Below, one piece after another: positions 1-6,014 of a stretch of DNA of 8,726 nt (the first letter of the stretch is position 1; each line of letters begins with the position of its first letter). The stretch spans positions 1 to 8,726 of the forward strand of contig JAKLIU010000068.1 of the NCBI GenBank assembly GCA_022709445.1, written 5' to 3'. Under the pieces are notes generated by a model. The model had not been told where the DNA came from. It saw nothing but the letters and a program-made list of their open reading frames with translations, and searched no databases. The position numbers and the translations under genes were made by a program. This DNA comes from Spirochaetota bacterium (GTDB lineage: Bacteria > Spirochaetota > Spirochaetia > Treponematales > UBA12059).

Positions 1-2
1 CG

Positions 3-308
3 GCCATAGTCAAGTTCGTGGGCGGCTCGCCCAGGGATGCCATCGACGTGAGCCTGCGCATGTACGAGATCACCGTCGCGGAGAACGACGCCTACCAGAT
101 ACCTGCCCTGGATTTCCGCGGGACGCCCACGGGCATCGACGTGCGCAAGGTGGTGGAGACGGGCATACTGCCGGCGGTGAACACCGGCATAGCCCACAAG
201 GACCCGGGCGTGGGCATGGTCGGCGCCGGCCTCGTCAAGCCGCCCGAGAACGCCTTCCGGGACGCCCTGGTCGCCTTCGCCGAGAAATACGCACAGAAAA
301 TGATTTGA
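3..308 (+). CDS. DUF1116 family protein (AllG/YlbE-like), C-terminal fragment
   Basis: The frame is open from the left edge to a TGA at 306-308, so the true start lies outside the window and only about 101 C-terminal residues are visible. The visible part contains DFRGTPTGIDVRKVVETG followed by NTGIAHKDPGVGMVGAGLV, which I recognise from memory as the conserved C-terminal end of DUF1116 proteins such as E. coli YlbE (AllG) and YahG. In E. coli ylbE lies beside fdrA and ylbF, and this trio has been linked to oxamate carbamoyltransferase activity at the end of anaerobic allantoin breakdown. An fdrA-like partner upstream is therefore likely but cannot be seen. It is probably a soluble cytoplasmic protein. 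It lies 131 bp ahead of a cyclase-family gene on the same strand, which fits one catabolic cluster. I am fairly confident of the family and unsure of the substrate. Confidence 0.72.
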   Translation, partial: AIVKFVGGSPRDAIDVSLRMYEITVAENDAYQIPALDFRGTPTGIDVRKVVETGILPAVNTGIAHKDPGVGMVGAGLVKPPENAFRDALVAFAEKYAQKMI

Positions 309-410
309 ACATAGAGACACAGAGACACAGAGAGGAGAAATGGATGTTTGGAAAGCGAAAGCTCTTCGTCCGCTGCCTCCGTTTTTCTCTGTGCCTCTGT
401 GTCTCTGTGG
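309..410. repeat. Intergenic inverted-repeat element 1 (CACAGAG arms)
   Basis: Two arms, 309-333 and 386-410, are inverted copies matching at 22 of 25 positions. The left arm reads as a tandem of CACAGAG-type units (GAGACACAGAGACACAGAG) and the right arm is its complement (CTCTGTGCCTCTGTGTCTC). The 52-nt interior is A/G-rich and unlike the surrounding coding DNA. The element starts immediately after the stop codon of the DUF1116 gene. As RNA it would form a long hairpin, so it could stabilise or attenuate the operon transcript. I recall intergenic repeats of this general form in many environmental bacterial genomes, but I could not check copy number here. Confidence 0.75.
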
Positions 411-411
411 T

Positions 412-434
412 CTGATTTGTCTTTAATCAGGAGG
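412..434 (+). promoter_or_regulatory. Shine-Dalgarno of the cyclase gene with an adjoining small hairpin
   Basis: AGGAGG at 429-434 lies 5 nt before the ATG at 440 and is a near-ideal ribosome binding site, which fixes the cyclase start. Just upstream, CTGATT (412-417) and AATCAG (425-430) form a perfect 6-bp inverted repeat around a 7-nt loop. The right arm covers the first two bases of the Shine-Dalgarno site, so folding could modestly limit ribosome access. The site and hairpin are seen directly; a regulatory role is inference. Confidence 0.55.
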
Positions 435-439
435 TTCAT

Positions 440-1312
440 ATGAAGATGATCGATCTCACCATTCCGCTCGGCATCGGCACGCCGCCCTGGCCCACCTACG
501 AGCCGCTGGAGATGAAGTACTTCAAGCGGCTGGCCCCCAACGGGGCCAACGGCCAGATCGTGACGCACTCCAACCACATAGGCACGCACCTGGACGGGGA
601 GATCCACTTCTACACCCCCGGCAAGGACATCGCGAGCCTGGACATGGACTTCCTGGTGCACGACGGCGCCATCGTCGACCTGTCCGACTGCGCCCAGGAG
701 TACGACGTCTACACATCCAAGATGGTCGAAGACCGCGTGGAGGTGAAGGAAGGCGACATACTCATAATCCACACCGGCTTCCACCACTACGGTTGGGACC
801 AGCCAACCGGCGACGAGATCCGCTACATGATCAAGCACCCGGGCCCGGACCGCGAGTTCGCCGAGTGGGCCAAGAAGAAGAAGCTGCGCTGGATAGGCGT
901 GGACTGCGGCAGCGCGGACCATCCCATGAACACCAAGATCCGCGACTGGATGCCCAAGCAGGCCGCCGAGTGCGACCGGCACTTCAAGGCAAAGTACGGC
1001 AAGAGCCTGGACGAGGTGTTCTCCGAGGACAAGTACCAGCTGATGCACCTGGAGATGTTCAACCACCACATCATCCACGCGGAGTGCCTGGGCGGCGACA
1101 TGGACCTGCTCCTGAACCAGCGGGCCCTGATCGGCTGCTTCCCTTGGCGCCTGGTGGACGGCGAGTCCAGCGTGGCGCGCATCGTGGCCATGGTGGAGGA
1201 CGACCGGTACGAGAAGCTGATGGCCAAGAAGGCCAAGTGCGAGCTGACCAGGTTCGGCGACATCGCCGGCTCCAAAGCCGCCTGGCTCCACGAAGAAGCG
1301 AAGAAGAAATAA
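440..1312 (+). CDS. Cyclase-family (kynurenine formamidase / isatin hydrolase-like) metal-dependent hydrolase
   Basis: This 290-residue protein belongs to the cyclase family (PF04199), whose members are metal-dependent, usually Zn or Mn, hydrolases of amide or lactam-like bonds. KynB formamidase and isatin hydrolase are the known examples. The metal-site motif HIGTHLDGEIHF is at residues 46-57, giving H46, H50, D52 and H56 in the family's HxxxHxDxxxH pattern. A second histidine cluster, H209-H210 with H213 and E215, probably completes the active site. It is longer than KynB (about 210 residues) because of a Lys/Trp-rich segment at roughly 115-205, and the usual Pro in the HxDxPxH motif is replaced. 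No signal peptide is seen, so it is cytoplasmic. It sits between two related inverted-repeat elements and upstream of CoA-transferase and amidase genes, which suggests ring or amide opening in a shared pathway. The family is clear; the substrate is not. Confidence 0.85.
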   Translation: MKMIDLTIPLGIGTPPWPTYEPLEMKYFKRLAPNGANGQIVTHSNHIGTHLDGEIHFYTPGKDIASLDMDFLVHDGAIVDLSDCAQEYDVYTSKMVEDRVEVKEGDILIIHTGFHHYGWDQPTGDEIRYMIKHPGPDREFAEWAKKKKLRWIGVDCGSADHPMNTKIRDWMPKQAAECDRHFKAKYGKSLDEVFSEDKYQLMHLEMFNHHIIHAECLGGDMDLLLNQRALIGCFPWRLVDGESSVARIVAMVEDDRYEKLMAKKAKCELTRFGDIAGSKAAWLHEEAKKK

Positions 1313-1323
1313 TTCGAGTATTT

Positions 1324-1468
1324 GCCACGGAGACACGATGGGAGGGGGAAGTCTCCCCCTCGCTCCGAAGGTCGCGCGTTGCGCGACGCTTCTGCGCTAC
1401 CCCCTCTCCGGGGGTACCCCGGACCCTGCGATCCTGCGCTCGCTCGGATCGCACCGTGCCTCCGTGGC
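1324..1468. repeat. Intergenic inverted-repeat element 2 enclosing four small hairpins
   Basis: The arms 1324-1340 (GCCACGGAGACACGATG) and 1452-1468 are inverted copies matching at 15 of 17 positions. Between them lie four further inverted repeats in a row: AGGGGG/CCCCCT at 1343-1348/1355-1360, GTCGCGC/GCGCGAC at 1371-1377/1381-1387 with a 3-nt loop, CCCCC/GGGGG at 1400-1404/1410-1414, and TGCGATCC/GGATCGCA at 1427-1434/1446-1453. The last one overlaps the right arm by 2 nt. Together they occupy most of the 174-nt gap between the cyclase and CoA-transferase genes. The arms resemble those of element 1. It is probably a dispersed, non-coding structured repeat. Transcribed as part of the operon it would make a compact multi-stem RNA. 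Confidence 0.75.
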
Positions 1469-1486
1469 GGAATTCCGGGAGACAAC

Positions 1487-2680
1487 ATGGGTAAGCCGCT
1501 TGAGGGGATTCGGGTACTGGACCTGACGCGCGTGCTCGCGGGGCCGTTCTGCACGATGATGCTGTCCGACCTGGGCGCCGAGATCATCAAGGTCGAGACC
1601 CCGGGCACGGGCGACGACTCCCGCGCCTTCGGGCCGTTCAGGAACGGGCAGAGCCTGTACTTCATGAACGTGAACCGGGGCAAGGAAAGCATAGCCATCG
1701 ACCTCAAGAACGAGGCGGGCAAGAAGCTGCTCCTGGAGCTGGCCGGAGCCTGCGACGTGCTGGTGGAGAACTACCGCCCCGGCACCATGGAGAAGCTGGG
1801 CCTGGGCTGGGACGTCCTCAAGGCAGTCAACCCGCGCCTGGTGTACGCGGCGGTGTCGGGCTTCGGGCATACGGGGCCGGACTCGAAGCGCCCGGCCTAC
1901 GACATCCTGGTGCAGGCCATGGGCGGCGTGATGAGCATCACCGGCTGGCCGGATTCCCCGCCCACGCGCGTGGGCCTGTCCATGGGCGACATCACGGCCG
2001 CCGTGTTCGGCGCGACCGGCGTGACCACGGCCCTCTACCACCGCGAGAAGACGGGCCTGGGGCAGAAGGTGGACGTGGCCATGCTGGATTGCCAGCTGGC
2101 CATCCTGGAGAACGCCTTGGTGCGCTTCCAGGTGGACGGCAAGCCGCCTGCCCCGCTGGGTACGCGGCACCCGACCATCACGCCCTTCCAGGCTTTCCGC
2201 GCGGACGACGACTGGTTCGTGGTGGCGGTGGGCAACGACGCGCTGTGGAAGTCCTTCTGCGACGCGGTGGAGCGGCCGGACCTGCTGGCCGACCCGCGCT
2301 TCGCGACCAACGGCGACCGCACCAGGCACTACGCGGAGCTGATCCCCGAGCTGGACCGCATGTTCGGGCTCAAGCCGGCGGCCGCATGGCTCCAGCTGCT
2401 GGAGAAGGCGGGCGTTCCCGCCGCCCCGGTCAACTCCGTGGACAAGGTGATGCAGGACCGGCAGCTGGCGGCGCGCAACATGTTCGTCACGGTGGACGAC
2501 GCGGCCGCCGGCACGGTGACCATTCCGGGCAACCCCATCAAGATGGAGTCCATCCCGGAGAGTCCCACCCGGCCCCACGCCCCGGCCATAGGCGAGCATA
2601 CCGACGATATCCTCAAGCGGCTCCTGGGCATGGACGCGGACGCGATAGCCGCGCTCAGGGCCGGCGGCGCGGTGTCATGA
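1487..2680 (+). CDS. CaiB/BaiF (class III) family CoA-transferase
   Basis: The protein has 397 residues, normal for class III CoA-transferases, which move CoA between carboxylic acids through an enzyme aspartyl-CoA thioester. The N-terminal signature GIRVLDLTRVLAGPFCTMML (residues 7-26) and AEIIKVE (31-37) are typical. So are the RGKESIAIDLK block (64-74), ENYRPGTMEKLGLG (94-107) and VSGFGHTGPD (123-132). D168 in SMGDITAAVFGA fits the catalytic aspartate position (D169 in the formyl-CoA and carnitine enzymes). The ATG at 1487 is chosen because it starts the family N-terminus and has GGGAGA just upstream at 1477-1482. The frame stays open upstream to about 1322, but that part lies in the repeat element. 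Its stop overlaps the amidase start (ATGA, 2677-2680), implying translational coupling. It probably activates an acid made by the neighbouring hydrolases. The substrate is unknown. Confidence 0.93.
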   Translation: MGKPLEGIRVLDLTRVLAGPFCTMMLSDLGAEIIKVETPGTGDDSRAFGPFRNGQSLYFMNVNRGKESIAIDLKNEAGKKLLLELAGACDVLVENYRPGTMEKLGLGWDVLKAVNPRLVYAAVSGFGHTGPDSKRPAYDILVQAMGGVMSITGWPDSPPTRVGLSMGDITAAVFGATGVTTALYHREKTGLGQKVDVAMLDCQLAILENALVRFQVDGKPPAPLGTRHPTITPFQAFRADDDWFVVAVGNDALWKSFCDAVERPDLLADPRFATNGDRTRHYAELIPELDRMFGLKPAAAWLQLLEKAGVPAAPVNSVDKVMQDRQLAARNMFVTVDDAAAGTVTIPGNPIKMESIPESPTRPHAPAIGEHTDDILKRLLGMDADAIAALRAGGAVS

Positions 2681-4035
2681 GCCCGGCCGCACGCCCGGAC
2701 GCGGTCCGGCCCGAGCCGCTGGACCCGCTGGCCGACGCGCTGCGTCCGGACGGGCCGGGCCTGCGCGGTTACCTGTCGCGGATACTCGACAGGCTGGACA
2801 GCGTTGAGCCGGGTATCCTGGCCCTGCTGCCGGAACCCGGGCGCCGGGAGCGCATCCTGCGCGAGGCGGCGGCCCTGGAGGTACGCTGGCCGGAGCCGGC
2901 ATCCAGGCCGCCGCTGTTCGGCGCGCTCCTGGGCGTGAAGGATCTCTTCGCGGCTGACGGTTTCGAGACCCGGGCCGGTTCGCGCCTGCCCCCGGAGCTC
3001 TTCGCCATGCCCGAGGGGCCGGTGGTGTCCGCGCTCAAGCGGGCTGGCGCCCTGGTGCTGGGCAAGACGGTGACCACGGAGTTCGCGTACTTCTCGCCCG
3101 GCCCCACGCGCAATCCCTGGAACCCGCATCATACGCCCGGAGGTTCCAGCTCCGGTTCGGCCGCCGCGGTGGCCGCAGGCTTCTGCCACCTGGCCATCGG
3201 GACGCAGACCATCGGCTCCATCTCGCGCCCCGCGGCCTTCTGCGGGGTCGCAGGCTGGAAGCCCGGCTACGAGCGCACCAGCCGGACCGGCGCGGTGGCC
3301 TTCAGTCCCTCGCTGGACCACGTGGGCCTGTTCGCGGCAGGAGCGGCTGGCCTGGCCCTGGCCGCTCCGGTGGTCGTCCCCGACTGGCAGGCCGACCGCC
3401 ACTCGGCCGTCGCCGCCTCGTACGCCGACCGGCGGGGCAGGATGGGGCGGGCCCTGACGCTGCTGGTTCCGGAAGGCCCCTACCTGGCCCAGGCGGAGCC
3501 AGGGGCGCTGGCGTCCTTCGAGCTGAGCCTGGCTTCCCTGGCCGCGGCTGGTTTCGTCGTCATGCGCGTCTCCGCGATGCAGGATATAGAAGGGATCAAT
3601 GCCCGGCACCGCAGGATAGCGGCGGCCGAGCTTGCACGCGTCCACGAGCGCTGGTTCTCCGCCCACGAGGCGCTCTACTCGCAGACCACGGCGGACCTGA
3701 TCCGGACGGGCACGGCCATCTCCGACGCGGATTTGGAGACCGACAGGGCCGGCCGGCTGGGGCTCAGGCTGGAGCTGGATGCCCTCCTCGACCGCTCGGG
3801 AGCGGACTTCTGGGTATCGCCGGCCGCTCCGGGACCCGCTCCGGAAGGGCTCTCCGCCACCGGCAGCCCCATCATGAACCTGCCCTGGACCCACGCGGGC
3901 GTCCCCACCCTGGCCCTGCCCGCCGGCCTGTCCGGGGACGGGCTGCCGCTGGGACTGCAGCTGTCGGCCCGCTTCGGGGAGGACGAGGAGCTCCTGGCCC
4001 TGGGGACCGTCCTGCAGCCCTTCCTGGGCGCCTGA
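2677..4035 (+). CDS. Amidase-signature family amidohydrolase
   Basis: The 452-residue protein is an amidase-signature enzyme (PF01425, GatA/malonamidase/AtzE-like), which hydrolyses a carboxamide to acid and ammonia. The Ser-cisSer-Lys triad is visible as K88 in GVKD, S157 in GGSSSGSA and S181 in GTQTIGSISRPAAFCG. The spacings K to cis-Ser (69) and cis-Ser to Ser (24) equal those of malonamidase E2. Downstream landmarks include KPGYERTSRTGAVAFSPSLDHVG (split here around residue 205) and a C-terminal NLPWTHAGVPTLALPAG followed by LPLGLQLSARFGEDEELL. The start is the ATG overlapping the CoA-transferase stop. It has no clear Shine-Dalgarno site, so it probably depends on coupling. No signal peptide is seen. 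It is probably a small-amide amidase working with the cyclase-family hydrolase and CoA-transferase. GatA is unlikely because gatB and gatC are not beside it. Confidence 0.93.
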   Translation: MSPAARPDAVRPEPLDPLADALRPDGPGLRGYLSRILDRLDSVEPGILALLPEPGRRERILREAAALEVRWPEPASRPPLFGALLGVKDLFAADGFETRAGSRLPPELFAMPEGPVVSALKRAGALVLGKTVTTEFAYFSPGPTRNPWNPHHTPGGSSSGSAAAVAAGFCHLAIGTQTIGSISRPAAFCGVAGWKPGYERTSRTGAVAFSPSLDHVGLFAAGAAGLALAAPVVVPDWQADRHSAVAASYADRRGRMGRALTLLVPEGPYLAQAEPGALASFELSLASLAAAGFVVMRVSAMQDIEGINARHRRIAAAELARVHERWFSAHEALYSQTTADLIRTGTAISDADLETDRAGRLGLRLELDALLDRSGADFWVSPAAPGPAPEGLSATGSPIMNLPWTHAGVPTLALPAGLSGDGLPLGLQLSARFGEDEELLALGTVLQPFLGA

Positions 4036-4055
4036 GGGTTTCCCGGGGAGGGCGT

Positions 4056-4814
4056 TCAGGATCCGGATGCGCCGGGCCCCGTGGTGCCGGGACCCGCCGC
4101 GCCCTGACCGTCGCGTCCGCGCGGCGGGTCGGCGGCCCGATCCGGGTCACGGGCATCGGGCCGCGGCTTGCGGGCCAGCAGTCGCCTGAGCAAGGCCGCC
4201 TTCTCGAAGCGCTTCTCCCGTCCCTGCGCGAGGTTGCGCAGGTTCTTCCGGTGCGTGAACAGCACGAAGGGCGGTGCGGCCAGCGCGAAGCCCAGCAGCC
4301 AGGGCGAGACCCCGCGGCCCGCTGCCGCTGCCCCGAGCACGGTCGCCGAGAAGCCGGCCGCAGCCGCCATGGAGGAGAGCGACACGATGCCGGTGCTCAG
4401 GAGGGTCAGCGCGAAGGCTGCCAGGGCGACGAGGAAGGCCCCGGGCGCAAGGACCAGGATGGCGCCCGCGCTGGTGGCTATGCCCTTTCCGCCCCGGAAA
4501 CCGGCGAACACGGTCCAGACGTGCCCGGCCACGGCGGCCAGGCCGGCCAGGAGGCGGGACGCGTCCGGGGGCAGCGGGGCGCCCGAGGCCAGCGGGGCGA
4601 CCAGGGCCACCGCCGCGGCTCCCTTGGCCAGGTCGACCAGCGATACCGCCACGCCGGCCTTCCAGCCGAACAGCCTGAACACGTTGGTCGCCCCGGCGTT
4701 GCCCGAGCCTTCGAGACGAGGGTCGCGGCCGAAGAACAGCCTGCCCGCCACGATGGCGGTGGGGAATGATCCGAGCAGGTAGGAGAGAGCGAGCATCGCG
4801 ATGAGCGTGGCCAT
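4056..4814 (-). CDS. plsY: Glycerol-3-phosphate acyltransferase PlsY
   Basis: PlsY is the inner-membrane enzyme that transfers an acyl group from acyl-phosphate to glycerol-3-phosphate, making lysophosphatidic acid in the first step of phospholipid synthesis. All three family motifs are present: GSGNAGATN (residues 36-44), GHVWTVFAGFRGGKGIAT (97-114) and the H188...N191...G198-R-E200 segment. Hydrophobic segments at about 3-24, 53-73, 86-102, 116-140, 142-163 and 170-187 fit the multi-pass fold. The 252 residues exceed the usual length of about 200. The extra is a charged and then Gly/Pro-rich tail from about 213, with no recognised domain. The ATG at 4814 is preceded in frame by a TAG and has no Shine-Dalgarno site. 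The gene converges on the amidase with a 20-bp gap and diverges from the EIIA gene. Confidence 0.93.
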   Translation of the reverse strand: MATLIAMLALSYLLGSFPTAIVAGRLFFGRDPRLEGSGNAGATNVFRLFGWKAGVAVSLVDLAKGAAAVALVAPLASGAPLPPDASRLLAGLAAVAGHVWTVFAGFRGGKGIATSAGAILVLAPGAFLVALAAFALTLLSTGIVSLSSMAAAAGFSATVLGAAAAGRGVSPWLLGFALAAPPFVLFTHRKNLRNLAQGREKRFEKAALLRRLLARKPRPDARDPDRAADPPRGRDGQGAAGPGTTGPGASGS

Positions 4815-4826
4815 GAGCGTGGCGGA

Positions 4827-4855
4827 AGGCTAGCACGCACCCGGGCGGTGGTCAA
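4827..4855 (-). promoter_or_regulatory. Possible plsY promoter giving a near-leaderless transcript
   Basis: On the minus strand TTGACC (plus coordinates 4850-4855) is followed after 17 bp by TAGCCT (4827-4832), with a TG one base before the -10 (an extended -10). The -35 matches sigma-70 at 5 of 6 positions and the -10 at 3 of 6. Initiation would fall near 4820, only about six bases before the plsY ATG, which agrees with the lack of a ribosome binding site. The motif is moderate and the call is tentative. Confidence 0.32.
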
Positions 4856-4886
4856 GCGAGCACTCGCCCGCGACGGCCGTAGCGGC

Positions 4887-4922
4887 TATAATGGGGCCGG
4901 CATCGATACGGCATCATGGAGA
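4887..4922 (+). promoter_or_regulatory. Promoter -10 box and ribosome binding site of the EIIA gene
   Basis: A perfect TATAAT is at 4887-4892, and GGAGA at 4918-4922 lies 4 nt before the ATG at 4927. A transcript starting about 7 nt after the -10 would have a leader of roughly 28 nt. No good -35 hexamer is visible at 16-18 bp spacing, so the promoter may be weak or activator-assisted. The Shine-Dalgarno site supports the ATG at 4927 over an in-frame ATG at 4891, which overlaps the -10 box itself. Confidence 0.6.
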
Positions 4923-4926
4923 CGGC

Positions 4927-5418
4927 ATGAATCCAGCTGAACTGCTCGCCCGCGGAGGGGTATGGTACAACATGGCGGGTTCGGATCCGGAGTCCGCCCT
5001 GGCCGGCGCGGTGGCCGCCCTGGCCTCGTCGGGCCGGCTCGCCGAAGGCTTTGATCCGGACGGGCTGCTGCACAGCCTGGTCGGCCGGGAGGCGACGACG
5101 TCCACGGCGCTCGGCGGGGGCATCGCCTTTCCCCATCCCCGCGAACCGCTGGCTCCCAGCCCGGACGCCGCCCTCATCGCGCTGTTCTACCCGCGCTTCC
5201 CCGTGCCCTGGAACGCGGCCGACTCCGCCCCGGTGCGGGCGTTCTTCCTGGTGCTGTCGCACAATCCCCACGGCCACCTGACGGCCCTCTCGCGCCTGGC
5301 CAAGGCCTGTGCCCTGGACGGGTTCCGCGCACTGCTCGCCGACGAGGCCGGGGAGCGGGAGCTTGTCGCCTACCTGTCCGCGGAACCGGCGTCCAGCCTC
5401 TGGAGCCCCACCAGGTAG
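4927..5418 (+). CDS. PTS EIIA type-2 (fructose/PtsN-like) domain protein
   Basis: The 163-residue protein is a single EIIA domain of the fructose/mannitol/PtsN type (PF00359). In this family a histidine accepts phosphate from HPr or NPr and passes it to EIIB, or acts as a regulatory switch. The active-site block REATTSTALGGGIAFPHPRE (residues 54-73) puts the phospho-acceptor at H70. The C-terminal HLTALSRLAKACALDGFRALL (117-137) is the usual last helical region. It is soluble, with no membrane segment or EIIB/EIIC domain attached and no transporter beside it, so a regulatory PtsN-like role is more likely than sugar uptake. Its last 49 bp overlap the end of rlmE on the other strand. The start is chosen by GGAGA at 4918-4922. 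The family call is firm; the role is inference. Confidence 0.87.
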   Translation: MNPAELLARGGVWYNMAGSDPESALAGAVAALASSGRLAEGFDPDGLLHSLVGREATTSTALGGGIAFPHPREPLAPSPDAALIALFYPRFPVPWNAADSAPVRAFFLVLSHNPHGHLTALSRLAKACALDGFRALLADEAGERELVAYLSAEPASSLWSPTR

Positions 5419-5987
5419 GTCTCGAAGCTGATCGTGCGGCAGGCCTCCGGCTTGAAGGCGCGGGCCGTCCTGTACGAGCCCTTCATGCGGTCCAGGAGCT
5501 CGCGCTGGCCTCCGCCTATGAACAGCTTGGCCACCACCGAGCCGCCCTGCCGGAGCATGCCGTCGGCATAGTCCAGCACGGCCTCCACGAGCGCTTCCGA
5601 GCGGTCGGTGTCCAGGCCGCGGTTGCCGCTGGTGGCGGGGGCGGCGTCGGAGAGCACCAGGTCGTAGGGACCGCGGGCGGCCAGCTCGGCCCGGATGGCC
5701 GGATCGTAAAGGTCGCCCTGCAGGAAGTGGAAGTTGTCCGCAGACGGATGCACGCCCAGATCCTGCAGGTCCACGGAGGACAGGAAGCCGGTGCCGTCCA
5801 GGGTCTTGAGTATCCACATGCTCCAGCTGCCGGGCGCTGCGCCTATGTCGAGCACGCGGAAGCCCTTGCGGAGCAGGCGGAATTTAGCGTCCAGCTCCAT
5901 GAGCTTGTAGACGGAGCGGGCGGGGTAACCCTCTTTCCTGGCCTTCTTGGCCCAGAAATCGGACGTTTCGTAACCAGCGCCTGCCAT
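5370..5987 (-). CDS. rlmE: 23S rRNA (uridine-2552) 2'-O-methyltransferase RlmE/FtsJ
   Basis: RlmE methylates the 2'-O of U2552 in the A loop of 23S rRNA during large-subunit assembly, using S-adenosylmethionine. The 205-residue protein is normal length. It begins with a short basic N-terminus and RSVYKL (residues 24-29), then the SAM loop VLDIGAAPGSWS (45-56). The catalytic tetrad is complete: K28, D114 in LSDAAP, K154 in VAKLF and E189 in SFETYLVG. The spacings 86, 40 and 35 are identical to E. coli RrmJ (K38, D124, K164, E199). An AGGAG site (plus coordinates 5993-5997) lies 5 nt before the ATG and decides the start. The gene runs tail-to-tail into the EIIA gene with a 49-bp overlap and diverges from the DUF151 gene. 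An ordinary housekeeping copy. Confidence 0.94.
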   Translation of the reverse strand: MAGAGYETSDFWAKKARKEGYPARSVYKLMELDAKFRLLRKGFRVLDIGAAPGSWSMWILKTLDGTGFLSSVDLQDLGVHPSADNFHFLQGDLYDPAIRAELAARGPYDLVLSDAAPATSGNRGLDTDRSEALVEAVLDYADGMLRQGGSVVAKLFIGGGQRELLDRMKGSYRTARAFKPEACRTISFETYLVGLQRLDAGSADR

Positions 5988-6014
5988 GGCGACTCCTGCG
6001 GTACCGGGCTGCCG

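Noticed and set aside
309..410. Tandem CACAGAG units read as a CRISPR-like or simple microsatellite repeat
   Set aside because: The units are only about 8 bp with no spacers, and the two blocks are inverted relative to each other, which fits a palindromic intergenic element.
92..1336. 414-codon minus-strand open frame opposite the DUF1116 and cyclase genes
   Set aside because: It lies opposite two recognisable genes, is rich in His/Val/Gly as expected of the antisense of high-GC coding sequence, and runs through the inverted repeat. No family motif is visible.
1322..1486. Upstream extension of the CoA-transferase frame to a start at 1322
   Set aside because: The added 55 residues are translated from the structured repeat. 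The family N-terminus begins at the ATG at 1487, which has a ribosome binding site.
3205..3236. Deviation of the amidase nucleophile motif (GTQTIGSISRPA rather than GTDTGGSIRxPA)
   Set aside because: The Lys and both Ser residues are present at the exact family spacing, and GTQTxGSxxRPAxFCG is a variant I know from other amidases, so there is no reason to call it inactive.
2329..3894. 521-codon minus-strand open frame opposite the CoA-transferase and amidase
   Set aside because: Long antisense frames are common at this GC content. The plus strand carries full catalytic motifs for both enzymes and the antisense product has low-complexity Gly/Arg-rich composition.
4031..4060. CCTGA...TCAGG inverted repeat joining the amidase and plsY stop codons, as a bidirectional terminator
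   Set aside because: The arms are only 5 bp around a 20-nt loop with no T-run on either strand; the match mostly reflects two TGA stops in similar context.
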